This document shows, piece by piece, positions 25,438 to 34,644 of a DNA stretch of 59,676 bases. The notes under the pieces are model-generated. The model was not told the origin of the DNA. It was given only the letters and a program-made list of their open reading frames with translations, and ran no database searches. How positions within the stretch are numbered: the first letter of the stretch is position 1; every line of letters starts with the position of its first letter. This DNA is from CAZHZT01 sp964537285 (lineage in GTDB: Bacteria > Bacteroidota > Bacteroidia > Chitinophagales > Saprospiraceae), in contig CAZHZT010000022.1 of NCBI GenBank assembly GCA_964537285.1, positions 1 to 59,676 of the forward strand. Direction: 5' to 3'. Position numbers and translations under genes: made by a program.

Positions 25438-25875
25438 ATGTTAAAAATAAAAGTCATTAATCGAGGTAACAACCCTTTACCTACCTACGAAACGCCAGGT
25501 AGCGCAGGAATGGATCTGCGAGCAGACCTGGCCAGCAAGATCAATATTGCTCCGTTGGAAAGAGTGCTCATTCCAACAGGTTTATTCATTGAATTAGCTC
25601 CGGGTTACGAGGCTCAAATAAGGCCAAGAAGTGGGCTCGCCTATAAAAAAGGCTTATCGGTTCCCAATTCCCCTGGCACCATCGACAGTGATTACCGGGG
25701 AGAAATAAAAGTTATTCTCATAAATTTGTCTCCTGATTCGCAAACGATAGAACCGGGAGAACGCATTGCTCAGATGGTCATCAGTACTTATACTCAAATT
25801 GAATGGTCGCAAGTTAATGAGTTAGATGAAACTTCCAGAGGAGCAGGCGGATTTGGCAGTACAGGGCAATCATGA
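25438..25875 (+). CDS. dut: dUTP diphosphatase
   Basis: 145 residues with all five trimeric dUTPase motifs in order: AGMDLRADL, RPRSGLAYKKG, NSPGTIDSDYRGEIKVIL (catalytic Asp), GERIAQMVIS and the C-terminal RGAGGFGSTG arm. It hydrolyses dUTP to dUMP and PPi, keeping uracil out of DNA. It lies 2 bp after pyk and is followed by a hairpin. Confidence 0.97.
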   Translation: MLKIKVINRGNNPLPTYETPGSAGMDLRADLASKINIAPLERVLIPTGLFIELAPGYEAQIRPRSGLAYKKGLSVPNSPGTIDSDYRGEIKVILINLSPDSQTIEPGERIAQMVISTYTQIEWSQVNELDETSRGAGGFGSTGQS

Positions 25876-25936
25876 TTTGAAGGCCAACGCAACCAATTTG
25901 ATTCAATCTTTCAAATTAAACGGATTACCTGAATAC

Positions 25937-25968
25937 ATGAGTCATCCTGAACTTTCGGAATGACTCAT
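25937..25968 (+). terminator. Terminator after dut
   Basis: Arms ATGAGTCATCCTGAA and TTCGGAATGACTCAT pair with two mismatches and are followed by TTTTT. The next gene starts 35 bp later and may depend on read-through or its own promoter. Confidence 0.6.
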
Positions 25969-26002
25969 TTTTCAGAATTCCTAATAAAATTGTATAATTA
26001 TC

Positions 26003-27010
26003 ATGAAAATAATTGTTCCAATGGCAGGACGAGGATCCAGGCTCCGTCCTCATACTCTTACCGTTCCTAAACCCCTCGTCCCTGTTGCTGGCAAACCTAT
26101 TGTGCAACGGCTTGTGGAAGGTTTAGCTGCCTCTTTCGACGGAGAAATCGACGAAGTAGCCTTTGTTATCGGTGACTTTGGAGAAGGGGTTAAAACACAG
26201 CTTAGTGCTATCGCAGAAAATATCGGAGCAAAGGCATCTATCTACACCCAGGACCAGCCCCTGGGTACGGCACATGCCATCTTGTGTGCGAATGAAAGCT
26301 TGCAAGGAAAGTGCATTGTAGCCTTTGCTGACACCTTGTTCAAAGCAGACTTCTCATTCGATCAGGAAGCTGACGGCATCATCTGGGTTCAAAAAGTAGA
26401 CGACCCTTCTGCATTTGGCGTGGTAACTTTAAACGATGAAGGCGTCATCGTGGACTTTGTTGAAAAACCCTCGACCTTTGTTTCTGACTTGGCCATTGTA
26501 GGTATTTATTACTTTAAAGATGGCCTCAATCTTAAAAATGAACTACAATATTTGATTGACCACAATATCAAGGATAAAGGGGAATTCCAGCTAACTACGG
26601 CTTTGGAAAATATGAAGCAAAAGAAACTTGCTTTTAAAACCGGAGAAATTGAAGAATGGCTGGACTGTGGGAACAAAGATGCTGTTGTCTATGCAAATCA
26701 GCGTATTCTGGAGTTTAACAAAGAAAAATCACTTATTCACCCAGATGCAAAAATTGAAAACTCCATAGTAATCCAACCTTGTTACATTGGAGCGAATACA
26801 CATATAAAACATTCTGTTATAGGTCCACACGTGTCTGTTGGAAACAATTCATCTGTGGAAAATTCCGTTGTAAAGAATAGTTTGATTCAAAATGATACAA
26901 CCATTGAGCATGTTCAGTTGTCTAACTCAATGATTGGTAATAAAGCGGAATACAAGGGCTTTCCTTCGGAAGTAAGCCTTGGAGATTTTTCAAAATTAAT
27001 TCAGAAATGA
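26003..27010 (+). CDS. Sugar nucleotidyltransferase (glucose-1-phosphate thymidylyltransferase-like)
   Basis: 335 residues. The N-terminal KIIVPMAGRGSRLRPHT and VPKPLVPVAGKPIVQRL are the nucleotide-binding signature of the NTP_transferase fold. FADTLFKADFSF and VDFVEKP supply the metal- and sugar-binding positions, and EEWLDCGNKDAV ends the catalytic domain. The last ~90 residues contain left-handed beta-helix hexapeptide-like repeats. It should make an NDP-sugar from a sugar-1-phosphate; the base and sugar are uncertain. It overlaps the TPR gene by 4 bp (ATGA), so the two are translationally coupled. Confidence 0.85.
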   Translation: MKIIVPMAGRGSRLRPHTLTVPKPLVPVAGKPIVQRLVEGLAASFDGEIDEVAFVIGDFGEGVKTQLSAIAENIGAKASIYTQDQPLGTAHAILCANESLQGKCIVAFADTLFKADFSFDQEADGIIWVQKVDDPSAFGVVTLNDEGVIVDFVEKPSTFVSDLAIVGIYYFKDGLNLKNELQYLIDHNIKDKGEFQLTTALENMKQKKLAFKTGEIEEWLDCGNKDAVVYANQRILEFNKEKSLIHPDAKIENSIVIQPCYIGANTHIKHSVIGPHVSVGNNSSVENSVVKNSLIQNDTTIEHVQLSNSMIGNKAEYKGFPSEVSLGDFSKLIQK

Positions 27011-28719
27011 GAGCTTATTTAGGTATACTGTATATTCTTTTTTTTATCTTCTTTTCCAACTCCCTGGCTTTTGGGCAAGTTAATTCAAGGCCGACTCAGA
27101 AGGAGCTTCACCTTCAGGCACTCCTGATTGATGCCGGCCAACAAAAATCTCTGGGTAACTTTGAGAAAGCGATTTCTATTCTTCAAAGTATTTTAGAAGA
27201 AGATCCGGGAAACCATGTGGCGGCCTACGAAATGGCCAGAGTTTATGAAGCTCTCGATGATGATGAAAAAGCACAGGCCTTCATTGAACGTGCATTGAAA
27301 GGAGAAGAGAACACATGGTACCTCGTTTTCCAGGGAGAATTATTCGAGAAACTGGAGCAACCGGCCAATGCCGCCCGAGTCTATCAAAAGCTTACTCAAA
27401 TCGAGCCTGAAAATGACTTTTATTATTTAAAACAAGCTTTTTTTCTGGTTTCGGCAAAGGAAATCAATGATGCAATCAAAGTTTATGATGCGCTTGAAAA
27501 GCGCATTGGAGTAGCAGAAGAAATTATTCGGAAAAAGTATAACCTGTATCTCAGCTCAGGCAAAAGTAAAAAAGCCGAAGAGGAACTCCTGAAACTTATC
27601 AAATATTACCCAAATAATAAGGAATATTACCATCAACTGGCTCTTTTCTATCAAGAAGAAGAGCAATGGGACAGTGCTCGAGAAACATATGAAAAAATAT
27701 TAACCATAGATCCCCTTGACTCGAAAGCCAAAGTTGAATTGAGTAAATCTTACCATGCAAAGAATGATGAATCCTCCTTTTTTGATCAGCTCAAAAGATT
27801 ATTCGAAGATCCTTCTGTAAATATCGATGGGAAAATAAAAGCGATCCTTCCCTCCTTGCAATCGATTGCCGATAACCAGGATCAGCAAAAGGCCTTTCAA
27901 TTCCTTGAGCTATCCGATATTCTTCTCAATCAATACCCCAATAATGCAAAAGCTCTTTCTCTCAATGGAGATTTGCTTTTTTACGCAGAGAAATTGGAAG
28001 AAGCTTCTTATAGCTACGAGAAGGCATTAGCACTTAAAGGAAATAATTATTCCATTTGGGAACAGCTTCTGTTGATATATCTCCAAACAGGGAATTATGA
28101 GAAACTTAAAGAAAAATCTATTGAAGCTACAGATTTCTTCCCGAATCAACCTCTTTTATACTATTTAAACGGACGGGCACTTTTCCACCTCAACGAATTC
28201 AGTGAAGCCGAAAGCATTCTTCAACAGGGCTTGTTCATGTCAAGCCACCTTCCTCCTTTACAAGCAGACATTTACAGCTTGCAAGGGGCTGTATTGATGA
28301 TGCAAAACAAGTCAAACGAAGCAAAAGAAGCTTTCGAGTTCTCCTTAAACCTAATGCCAGAAAACGCCTTGCTAAAAGCAAGGTATGCTTATTACCTCGC
28401 TCTTAAAACCGATCAATTGGACAAAGCTGAGGAACTGCTCTCCGACCTAGATGCTGCTATTGAACAACCCATTGTGTTACAAGCCAAAGGCTGGTTAGCT
28501 TATCGCAAAAATGACTTTGAGCAATCCAGTTCATTGCTTGACAAAGCGATCAAACAATCGAAAACACCTACACCTGAACTCCTGGAGCAATATGGAGATT
28601 GTTTATTTAACCTGGGAACTTTAGACGAGGCTGTAAACTTTTGGGAAAAAGCACAACAAGCAGGCAGCATGTCCCCTGTCTTACAGAAAAAGATCAGCGA
28701 TAAAAAACTCTATGACTAA
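27007..28719 (+). CDS. Exported TPR-repeat protein
   Basis: 570 residues. The signal peptide ends at about NSLAFGQ. From ~35 onward the protein is a chain of roughly a dozen tetratricopeptide repeats (for example AISILQSILEEDPGNHVAAY, WDSARETYEKILTIDPLD, EEASYSYEKALALKGNNYS). No catalytic domain is seen. It is a periplasmic scaffold by inference and probably works with the DUF4292 lipoprotein and the EnvC-like protein encoded next; this gene order recurs in Bacteroidota as far as I know. It overlaps both neighbours (4 bp upstream, 8 bp downstream). Confidence 0.85.
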   Translation: MRAYLGILYILFFIFFSNSLAFGQVNSRPTQKELHLQALLIDAGQQKSLGNFEKAISILQSILEEDPGNHVAAYEMARVYEALDDDEKAQAFIERALKGEENTWYLVFQGELFEKLEQPANAARVYQKLTQIEPENDFYYLKQAFFLVSAKEINDAIKVYDALEKRIGVAEEIIRKKYNLYLSSGKSKKAEEELLKLIKYYPNNKEYYHQLALFYQEEEQWDSARETYEKILTIDPLDSKAKVELSKSYHAKNDESSFFDQLKRLFEDPSVNIDGKIKAILPSLQSIADNQDQQKAFQFLELSDILLNQYPNNAKALSLNGDLLFYAEKLEEASYSYEKALALKGNNYSIWEQLLLIYLQTGNYEKLKEKSIEATDFFPNQPLLYYLNGRALFHLNEFSEAESILQQGLFMSSHLPPLQADIYSLQGAVLMMQNKSNEAKEAFEFSLNLMPENALLKARYAYYLALKTDQLDKAEELLSDLDAAIEQPIVLQAKGWLAYRKNDFEQSSSLLDKAIKQSKTPTPELLEQYGDCLFNLGTLDEAVNFWEKAQQAGSMSPVLQKKISDKKLYD

Positions 28720-29557
28720 TTCAAAAAGCTTGAAATCACCAATTTACTACTCAAATAGTCCTTTTTCTTACTTCCTGCTCCTTATTTTTTGCTTGAGCTT
28801 AATGGCCTGTGGCTCAAGTAAAAAAGCTTTTTCCGATAGCGAAATAAACAAGCCTTTAAAGGAAAAGTCACCTAAATATTTGCTCAAAATGCTAAATGAG
28901 CGAAAGATTGAGGCTGATTATTTTGCAGGTAAAGCCCGCATAACACTCATTGAATCTGAGAAAACCCGAAAATTCACAAGTATTATCCGAATGGTCAAAG
29001 ATAGTGCTATTTGGATGAATTTTAAGAAAACCAACATTGAAGCCGCTCGCATTTTGATCACCCCTGATTCTGTATATATCCTTAACCGAATCGATAACGA
29101 ATACGCTATAAAAGATATGGATTTTATAGCCCGCCAGATCAACCTACCCATTTTTAATTTCGAAGATAACCAACCCTTTCAATGGATTCAGAATCTTTTA
29201 CTGGGAAATCCCGTATTTATTCCTGTAAAACACTTTCTGGCAAAAGTCGATTCAAACAACTACGTTTTAGAGGGAAAATATCAGGAACTTCAGTCTGTTT
29301 ATAAAATAGATGGAAGGGATTACACCTTGAAGCAGATTCAGTTTCTTGACAACCGATTCAACCAAAATGTTCGTTTTTCTTACGATGATTACGAATCAGT
29401 AGAAAATAACCCGAAATTTTCTTACTTTCGTACGATTGAGGCCGACTCTCCTGAAACAGGCAGAGTAGTATTTGAAATAAAGCTTACTAAAGCATCAATT
29501 AATACGCCAAAGAAAATATACTTTGAGATACCAAGCCATTACAAAAAAATTGAATAA
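28712..29557 (+). CDS. DUF4292 lipoprotein
   Basis: 281 residues. The lipobox LSLMACGSS gives a lipidated Cys at ~33. The body, AGKARITLIESEKTRKFTSI..WMNFKKTNIEAARILITPDSV, fits DUF4292, a LolA/LolB-like half-barrel fold in Bacteroidota. It is probably outer-membrane attached and handles a hydrophobic ligand or lipoprotein; the ligand is unknown. Translationally coupled to the TPR gene (8-bp overlap) and followed by the EnvC-like gene. Confidence 0.8.
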   Translation: MTNSKSLKSPIYYSNSPFSYFLLLIFCLSLMACGSSKKAFSDSEINKPLKEKSPKYLLKMLNERKIEADYFAGKARITLIESEKTRKFTSIIRMVKDSAIWMNFKKTNIEAARILITPDSVYILNRIDNEYAIKDMDFIARQINLPIFNFEDNQPFQWIQNLLLGNPVFIPVKHFLAKVDSNNYVLEGKYQELQSVYKIDGRDYTLKQIQFLDNRFNQNVRFSYDDYESVENNPKFSYFRTIEADSPETGRVVFEIKLTKASINTPKKIYFEIPSHYKKIE

Positions 29558-29612
29558 AGGGCACAATAATACTCCTTTCTTACTGCCCTTACAACTTGGC
29601 TTTTTTAATAAA

Positions 29613-30839
29613 ATGGTCCATTTGAGATTTCTCCTTACAGCCTTTCTGCTAATCACAACGGCTTCCTTCACTTTTCTTTCAGCTCAAAGCAGAGCAGAAC
29701 TCGAGGAACGCCGTAAACTTCTGATAAAAGAAATTGAAAGAACGACCAAACAGTTAGAGGAAACTAAAAAAGACAAAGCCGCTGCCCTGGATAGATATGT
29801 AGCGCTACAGAACCAGATCAGCGCCAGGGAAAAACTAATCAAAACACTCCAACAGGAAATCGAATATGTCGAAAATCGATTGATTCGAACCAATCAGGTG
29901 ATTACAGCCCTCGAAGCAGATCTGGAGCGATTGAGAAATCAATATGCCGAACTTCTGCGCACTGCACATCGGCAAAAAAAGAACAGATCGAACCTGCTCT
30001 ACCTATTTTCAGCGAAAAACTTCAACCAGGCTTTCATGCGCTGGCAATACTTAAGACAGTTCGAAGCCTACAGGGAAAAACAAGCCAAGCTCATCCTCAA
30101 AACTCAAACAACTCTACAACAAAAAACAGATGAATTGAAGCTTCAAAAAGAAGATAAACAATTATTGCTGCTGGAAACAGAGAAACAAAGAACAACCTTG
30201 CAAAAAGCTTTCCTCAACAAAGATCGTATCCTGGCTTCCCTGAAAACAAGCGAGGCCACCTTGGTAAAAGAGCTTCAGGAACAGCGTAAATCCCATGAAC
30301 GTTTAAATGTAGCTATTGAAAACGTCATTACCACCGAAATTGAACGAAACCGACGTGCAGCCAGGCGCCCGGAGGAAACGTCTTCCCTACCCGCCAGGCT
30401 CTCTCCCGAGGTTCTTACCAACACCTTTGCCCAAAAAAAAGGGAACCTCCCGTGGCCCGTCGACAATGGAGAAATATCAAAAAAATTTGGCACGCAAGAA
30501 CACCCTACCATCCCCAACCTAACCATTACGAATAATGGTGTGGACTTTCTAAGCTCAAAGGATGCTCCCATCGTTGCCGTTTTCTCAGGAATCATTGTAG
30601 GGAAACAGTTCATCCCTGGTTATGATTACACCCTAATCCTGCAACACGGCAATTATTACACCGTTTACTCTAATTTACAAGAAACCTATGTCGAAAGAGG
30701 AGATGAGATCAGGCAGGGTAAAATCCTGGGAATTGCAAAGGCAAGTAAGACCCATAGCTTTCAATCGGAAGTTCATTTTGAGGTCTGGCATAATAAAATT
30801 AGACAAAACCCTGAACTTTGGCTTCAAAAATATAACTAA
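29613..30839 (+). CDS. EnvC-like amidase activator with degenerate LytM domain
   Basis: About 408 residues from the ATG at 29613, where the signal peptide VHLRFLLTAFLLITTASFTF begins; an upstream in-frame ATG at 29523 lies inside the previous gene. Residues ~25-250 are a long coiled coil with the EnvC-type two-arm pattern. The C-terminal ~120 residues are a peptidase M23/LytM fold, but the zinc ligands are lost: NNGVDF replaces HxGxD, YSNL replaces YxHL and EVHFE replaces HxHFE. It should therefore activate periplasmic amidases at the division site, as EnvC does, and not cut peptidoglycan itself. Last gene of the dut-to-EnvC run. Confidence 0.85.
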   Translation: MVHLRFLLTAFLLITTASFTFLSAQSRAELEERRKLLIKEIERTTKQLEETKKDKAAALDRYVALQNQISAREKLIKTLQQEIEYVENRLIRTNQVITALEADLERLRNQYAELLRTAHRQKKNRSNLLYLFSAKNFNQAFMRWQYLRQFEAYREKQAKLILKTQTTLQQKTDELKLQKEDKQLLLLETEKQRTTLQKAFLNKDRILASLKTSEATLVKELQEQRKSHERLNVAIENVITTEIERNRRAARRPEETSSLPARLSPEVLTNTFAQKKGNLPWPVDNGEISKKFGTQEHPTIPNLTITNNGVDFLSSKDAPIVAVFSGIIVGKQFIPGYDYTLILQHGNYYTVYSNLQETYVERGDEIRQGKILGIAKASKTHSFQSEVHFEVWHNKIRQNPELWLQKYN

Positions 30840-30842
30840 ACC

Positions 30843-30960
30843 AAGCTGCGATGAATAAGGGTAAATGAGGAGGAATTTGTTTCAAACTTCGCCTGGCGGC
30901 TCCGTTTTCACAAATTTCTCCTTATTTACCTTCGTTTTAATGATGCGCAACTTGCATTAA
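30843..30960. repeat. Element D copy 2
   Basis: Begins AAGCTGCGATGAATAAGG three bases after the EnvC-like stop and ends CGCAACTTGCATTAA. It shares GAATTTGTTTCAAAC and GGCTCCGTTTTCACAAATT with the copy at 20873-20989. The ends are inverted repeats, so the transcript could fold, and it probably also serves as a terminator. Confidence 0.75.
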
Positions 30961-30981
30961 TAAAAATAATAGATTAGACTT

Positions 30982-31085
30982 GTTCTTTGACAAATTGTGT
31001 GGAACTTCAAAATGATAACCATTGAATGCCCTTGTGGCTGAAAGGCTTATCATTTTGAAGTTCCACACAATTTTTGTCAAAGAAC
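30982..31085 (+). repeat. Element A copy 3
   Basis: 104 bp with outer arms GTTCTTTGACAAATTGTG and CACAATTTTTGTCAAAGAAC, an inner stem of about 22 bp and the same GAATGCCCTTGTGGCTGA loop. It ends 33 bp before the hflX start codon. The preceding TTAGACT completes a 13-base motif found elsewhere in the window. Confidence 0.9.
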
Positions 31086-31118
31086 TAATACTCTAAACAG
31101 GATAAAGGATAAAGCGGT

Positions 31119-32330
31119 ATGAGTAGTTGGAATATAGGAGAAAAAGATAAAAAAGGAATTGCAAGGGAGGTAGAATACACTGTCCTGGTTGCGATCATTC
31201 AGAAAAATCAGTCCGAAGAACAAGTTGAAGAATATCTCGACGAGTTGGAATTTCTTGCCCTTACAGCAGGAGCTAAAACGGTCAAACGTTTTGTACAAAA
31301 GCTCGCCCATCCGGACAAACGCACCTTCGTCGGTAAGGGTAAATTAGAAGAAATAAAAGAATACGTTGATGCCCACGAAGAAATAAGTTCTGTCATTTTT
31401 GATGATGACCTCACCGGAAAACAGGTCAACATCCTCGAAGAAGAACTCAAAGTAAAAATAATTGACCGGAGTAGTTTAATCCTTGATATTTTCGCTAACA
31501 GAGCTCAAACAGCTCAAGCCAAAACACAAGTAGAACTCGCTCAAATGCAATACCTATTGCCCAGGCTTCGAGGACTTTGGACGCACCTCGAACGCCAGCG
31601 AGGAGGTATTGGTATGCGCGGCCCGGGGGAACAAGAAATTGAAACGGATCGCCGGATTGTTCGGGATAAGATTTCTCTGCTCAAAAAGAAACTGGAGAAA
31701 ATTGACCGGCAGAACTTTACACAAAGAAAGCAACGTGGCCAACTGGTCAGAGTGGCACTCGTCGGGTATACCAACGTAGGTAAGTCTACGCTCATGAATA
31801 CGCTCAGTAAAGCAGAGGTATTCGCTGAAAACAAATTATTTGCTACCCTTGACACCAAAGTCAAGAAGGTGGTGCTAGGGTCCATGCCCTTTCTACTTTC
31901 CGATACGGTAGGGTTTATTCGCAAACTGCCACACCACCTGGTAGAAAGCTTTAAATCAACACTCGATGAAGTTCGTGAATCAGATTTAATACTTCACATC
32001 ATCGACATTGCACATCCTCAGCATGAAGATCATATAAGAACCGTCAATTCCATTTTAAAAGATCTTGACGCCTTAGAGAAACCTACGCTCATGATCTTCA
32101 ATAAAATCGATTTGTATCGAGAACGCAATTTTGATGCGTTCCTTGATGAAAAGACAAAACATGAGATTGAGAATGATCTGCAAAAAAACCTTCGCCACAC
32201 TTTTGATCAGGAAAATATTTTCATTTCAGCCCAAACAGGTGAAAACATCGACCTTCTAAGGCAAAAACTGTCTGAAATGATCTCCTCTATTTATGAAGAG
32301 CGCTATCCTCATCAAGCTAAACATTGGTAA
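31119..32330 (+). CDS. hflX: GTPase HflX
   Basis: 403 residues. The N-terminal HflX domain (~1-185) includes VGKGKLEEI and the loop GIGMRGPGEQEIETDRR. The G domain follows, with G1 GYTNVGKSTLMN, G3 DTVGFIRKLPHHLVESF and G4 FNKIDL. It binds the 50S subunit and in other bacteria rescues or splits stalled ribosomes, often under heat stress. Monocistronic; element A lies directly upstream. Confidence 0.95.
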   Translation: MSSWNIGEKDKKGIAREVEYTVLVAIIQKNQSEEQVEEYLDELEFLALTAGAKTVKRFVQKLAHPDKRTFVGKGKLEEIKEYVDAHEEISSVIFDDDLTGKQVNILEEELKVKIIDRSSLILDIFANRAQTAQAKTQVELAQMQYLLPRLRGLWTHLERQRGGIGMRGPGEQEIETDRRIVRDKISLLKKKLEKIDRQNFTQRKQRGQLVRVALVGYTNVGKSTLMNTLSKAEVFAENKLFATLDTKVKKVVLGSMPFLLSDTVGFIRKLPHHLVESFKSTLDEVRESDLILHIIDIAHPQHEDHIRTVNSILKDLDALEKPTLMIFNKIDLYRERNFDAFLDEKTKHEIENDLQKNLRHTFDQENIFISAQTGENIDLLRQKLSEMISSIYEERYPHQAKHW

Positions 32331-32482
32331 TTAAGTGGCTTTTAACAATTACCTTTTCTCGAATCAACTATAACAGCAGCGTTTCATCTACATGCAGATT
32401 AAAAAATTTTCACACAAAATAACCAGTAATCAATTGCTGTTTTCCAATTAATAAAAGCCTAATCATTCATCAACCAACAACT

Positions 32483-33583
32483 ATGAATCCTCTTTTAAAT
32501 AAATATGCCCACCTCTTGGTCCATTACTGCCTGGAATTGAAAGAAGGCGAAAAATGCTTCATCACAAGTACCACCCTCGCAGAGCCACTCGTAAGGGAAA
32601 TATACCGGGAAGCACTTAAAGTCGGAGCAATAGTGGACGTTCAACTGTCTTTCCGGGAACAAAAAAAGATACTGCTTAGAGACGGAGGCAAAGCTCAGCT
32701 CGAACATGTGCCGCCGCTCTATGAATTAGCCATGAATACCTATAATGGTTTTTTAAACATAATGGCACCATTTAACCTTAAAGAGGAGCAAGAAATTGAC
32801 ACCCAAAAAGCTAAGACGCGCAGGAAGGCAATGACTGAGGTACATAAAACCTATTTCGAACGTACCGCGAACCGTTCCCTTAAACGAAGCCTCTGTGTTT
32901 TCCCCACACAAGCTTTTGCTCAGAATGCCGGGATGTCTTTAGAGGATTATGAGCATTTCGTCTTTAATGCCTGTAAAATCAACGAAGATGACCCTATTGG
33001 AGAATGGCTTAAAGTACGGGAACATCAACAAAAGATCGTCGATTTCCTTGCGAAGAAAAAGCAAATCCGATACTTTGGAGAAGGGATTGACATCACTTTC
33101 TCAACGGAAGGAAGAACCTGGATAAACTCGGACGGAAGAACCAATATGCCCTCGGGTGAAGTTTATACTTCTCCGGTTGAAGATTCAGTGGAGGGGCATA
33201 TCCACTACTCCTACCCGGCTATCTATATGGGGCATGAAGTGGAAGGTGTTACACTTTGGGTCAAAAAAGGGGAAGTAATCAAATGGGAAGCTAATAGAGG
33301 AAAAGATTTTCTGGATCACATTTTTGCGATTCCTGGAGCCAGAAGATTTGGAGAAGCGGCTATTGGCACAAATTTCGCCATTAACCGACACACCAAAAAC
33401 ATCCTTTTTGACGAAAAGATAGGAGGAACTATTCATATGGCAATCGGGCAGTCTTACTTACAGGCAGGGGGTAAAAATGAATCCTCTGTACATTGGGACA
33501 TGATTGCAGAGATGCGCAATGGCGGCATTATTTTTGCGGATGATGAAAAGGTATATGAAAATGGGGAATTTCTTTTCCTTTAA
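32483..33583 (+). CDS. Aminopeptidase, M29 family
   Basis: 366 residues. The M29 metal ligands can be traced: Glu in MPSGEVYTSPVEDSVEG, Glu in FGEAAIGTN, His in GGTIHMAIGQ, and His and Asp in SSVHWDMI, with the Tyr in the same region. It is a cytosolic, cobalt- or zinc-dependent exopeptidase that removes N-terminal residues. Monocistronic, 152 bp after hflX; a short derivative of element A begins 3 bp after its stop codon. Confidence 0.88.
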   Translation: MNPLLNKYAHLLVHYCLELKEGEKCFITSTTLAEPLVREIYREALKVGAIVDVQLSFREQKKILLRDGGKAQLEHVPPLYELAMNTYNGFLNIMAPFNLKEEQEIDTQKAKTRRKAMTEVHKTYFERTANRSLKRSLCVFPTQAFAQNAGMSLEDYEHFVFNACKINEDDPIGEWLKVREHQQKIVDFLAKKKQIRYFGEGIDITFSTEGRTWINSDGRTNMPSGEVYTSPVEDSVEGHIHYSYPAIYMGHEVEGVTLWVKKGEVIKWEANRGKDFLDHIFAIPGARRFGEAAIGTNFAINRHTKNILFDEKIGGTIHMAIGQSYLQAGGKNESSVHWDMIAEMRNGGIIFADDEKVYENGEFLFL

Positions 33584-33585
33584 AC

Positions 33586-33612
33586 GTTCTTTGATAAATT
33601 GTGCCAAAGAAC
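33586..33612. repeat. Short element A derivative (mini 1)
   Basis: 27 bp: GTTCTTTG at the left and CAAAGAAC at the right, enclosing ATAAATTGTGC. It keeps the outer arm of element A without the inner stem and is placed directly after the aminopeptidase stop, where the hairpin could terminate transcription. Confidence 0.7.
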
Positions 33613-33719
33613 TCCTTTAAATAGAGTAATAAATTATTCTTTTCAGCAAAAACTAATAAATAACGCAGCTGTTCCTTTTAAAACCCATCAATAATCATTA
33701 TTTTTATTTAAAAATAAAC

Positions 33720-33773
33720 GTTCCTTGGCAGATTTTGTGAAATTCTATCGGATCATAATTTCGACTAAGGAAC
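33720..33773. repeat. Diverged short element A derivative (mini 2)
   Basis: Starts GTTCCTTGGCAGATTTTGTG and ends AAGGAAC. Relative to mini 1 the arm CTTTG has become CCTTGG and the other arm has changed to match. Both copies are followed by TCC. It lies 70 bp before the next start codon. Confidence 0.5.
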
Positions 33774-33843
33774 TCCGGTAAATAATTTTTGAAAAACCAT
33801 ATTATTATTCATTAACACCAGTTTCTAAATCCAAATCTACGCT

Positions 33844-34578
33844 GTGGAAAAAAACATTGCATTTCTTGAGCTGAAATACGGCAACATTTACGGAGGACCC
33901 CCAAACTTTTTTGCTATTAGCGAAGTAGCATTACTTGTTTTTGAGCCCCATTCCAACAAAATTTTCCTTGAAAGCCTTATTAATACGGCCGATATAGACA
34001 TCGTTAATGTCTATTCCCGTGTCAATGACCTCGGAAATACCACTGGAAAAGTCAAGGAGGTTATTAATATGCGAACGCGACGAAGAAAACGCTTCGTTGA
34101 GGATTTCTCTATGGATAAGTTTGCTTTAAAACGTTCCTTCGAAAGGCTGCATCCCTCCAAACGAGTGATAAAGAGCTTCTTCCTGAAAAACTTCAAAAAA
34201 TACCAATTTAATACTATTGTTACTTTTGACGGAAGAAGGGACATCTTTTTGTGTGAGCGTACAGGGGTGAATTTCGAAAGAAACCATATTTACGACCTTC
34301 AGAAAGAAATTCATCACGAAACGAAATATCTTTTCTCTCTAAATAAACTTGCCAAAGTCATCGATTTTTCGTTTGACGCCTCTTACTTGCGTTCCAACAA
34401 TCAGGAGTTTTGGTTACACCCTATCGCTGCCAGGCAAATTCGCCCTAAATTGGCTACCTATGACGCTGCCCGGATGCTGATGGTATACCAGGAATTTCAT
34501 GAATATCAAGATGATTTCCTTTTGAAAGCCGCTCTGCTCGTCAATAAAATTGAGCAGATGACTAAAGTGGAGGAATAA
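33844..34578 (+). CDS. Unknown protein, possibly a degenerate DEDD exonuclease fold
   Basis: 244 residues from a GTG at 33844. IAFLELKYGNIYGGPPNFFA at the start, IVTFDGRRDIFLCERTGV near ~130 and HPIAARQIRPKLATYDAARM near ~195 have the order and spacing of ExoI, ExoII and ExoIII in DEDD (DnaQ-like) exonucleases. However, the first motif reads E-L-K, not D-x-E, so activity is doubtful. The body is basic and helical. It is flanked by mini repeats upstream and a hairpin downstream and has no operon partner. I do not recognise the family with certainty. Confidence 0.45.
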   Translation: MEKNIAFLELKYGNIYGGPPNFFAISEVALLVFEPHSNKIFLESLINTADIDIVNVYSRVNDLGNTTGKVKEVINMRTRRRKRFVEDFSMDKFALKRSFERLHPSKRVIKSFFLKNFKKYQFNTIVTFDGRRDIFLCERTGVNFERNHIYDLQKEIHHETKYLFSLNKLAKVIDFSFDASYLRSNNQEFWLHPIAARQIRPKLATYDAARMLMVYQEFHEYQDDFLLKAALLVNKIEQMTKVEE

Positions 34579-34593
34579 GTTTATTCCGAAAAT

Positions 34594-34634
34594 CAGAGGA
34601 TCTGAAAGGAGGCTATCTCCTTTCAGACCCTCTG
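34594..34634. terminator. Bidirectional terminator hairpin
   Basis: 18-bp arms with one mismatch (CAGAGGATCTGAAAGGAG against CTCCTTTCAGACCCTCTG), a 5-base loop and T/A-rich flanks. It lies between convergent genes ending at 34578 and 34645. Confidence 0.8.
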
Positions 34635-34644
34635 TTAAAATAGC

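Noticed and set aside
30400..30839. Active M23 endopeptidase reading of the EnvC-like protein
   Set aside because: Zinc-ligand positions are replaced (NNGVD, YSNL, EVHFE), so it is read as a non-catalytic activator.
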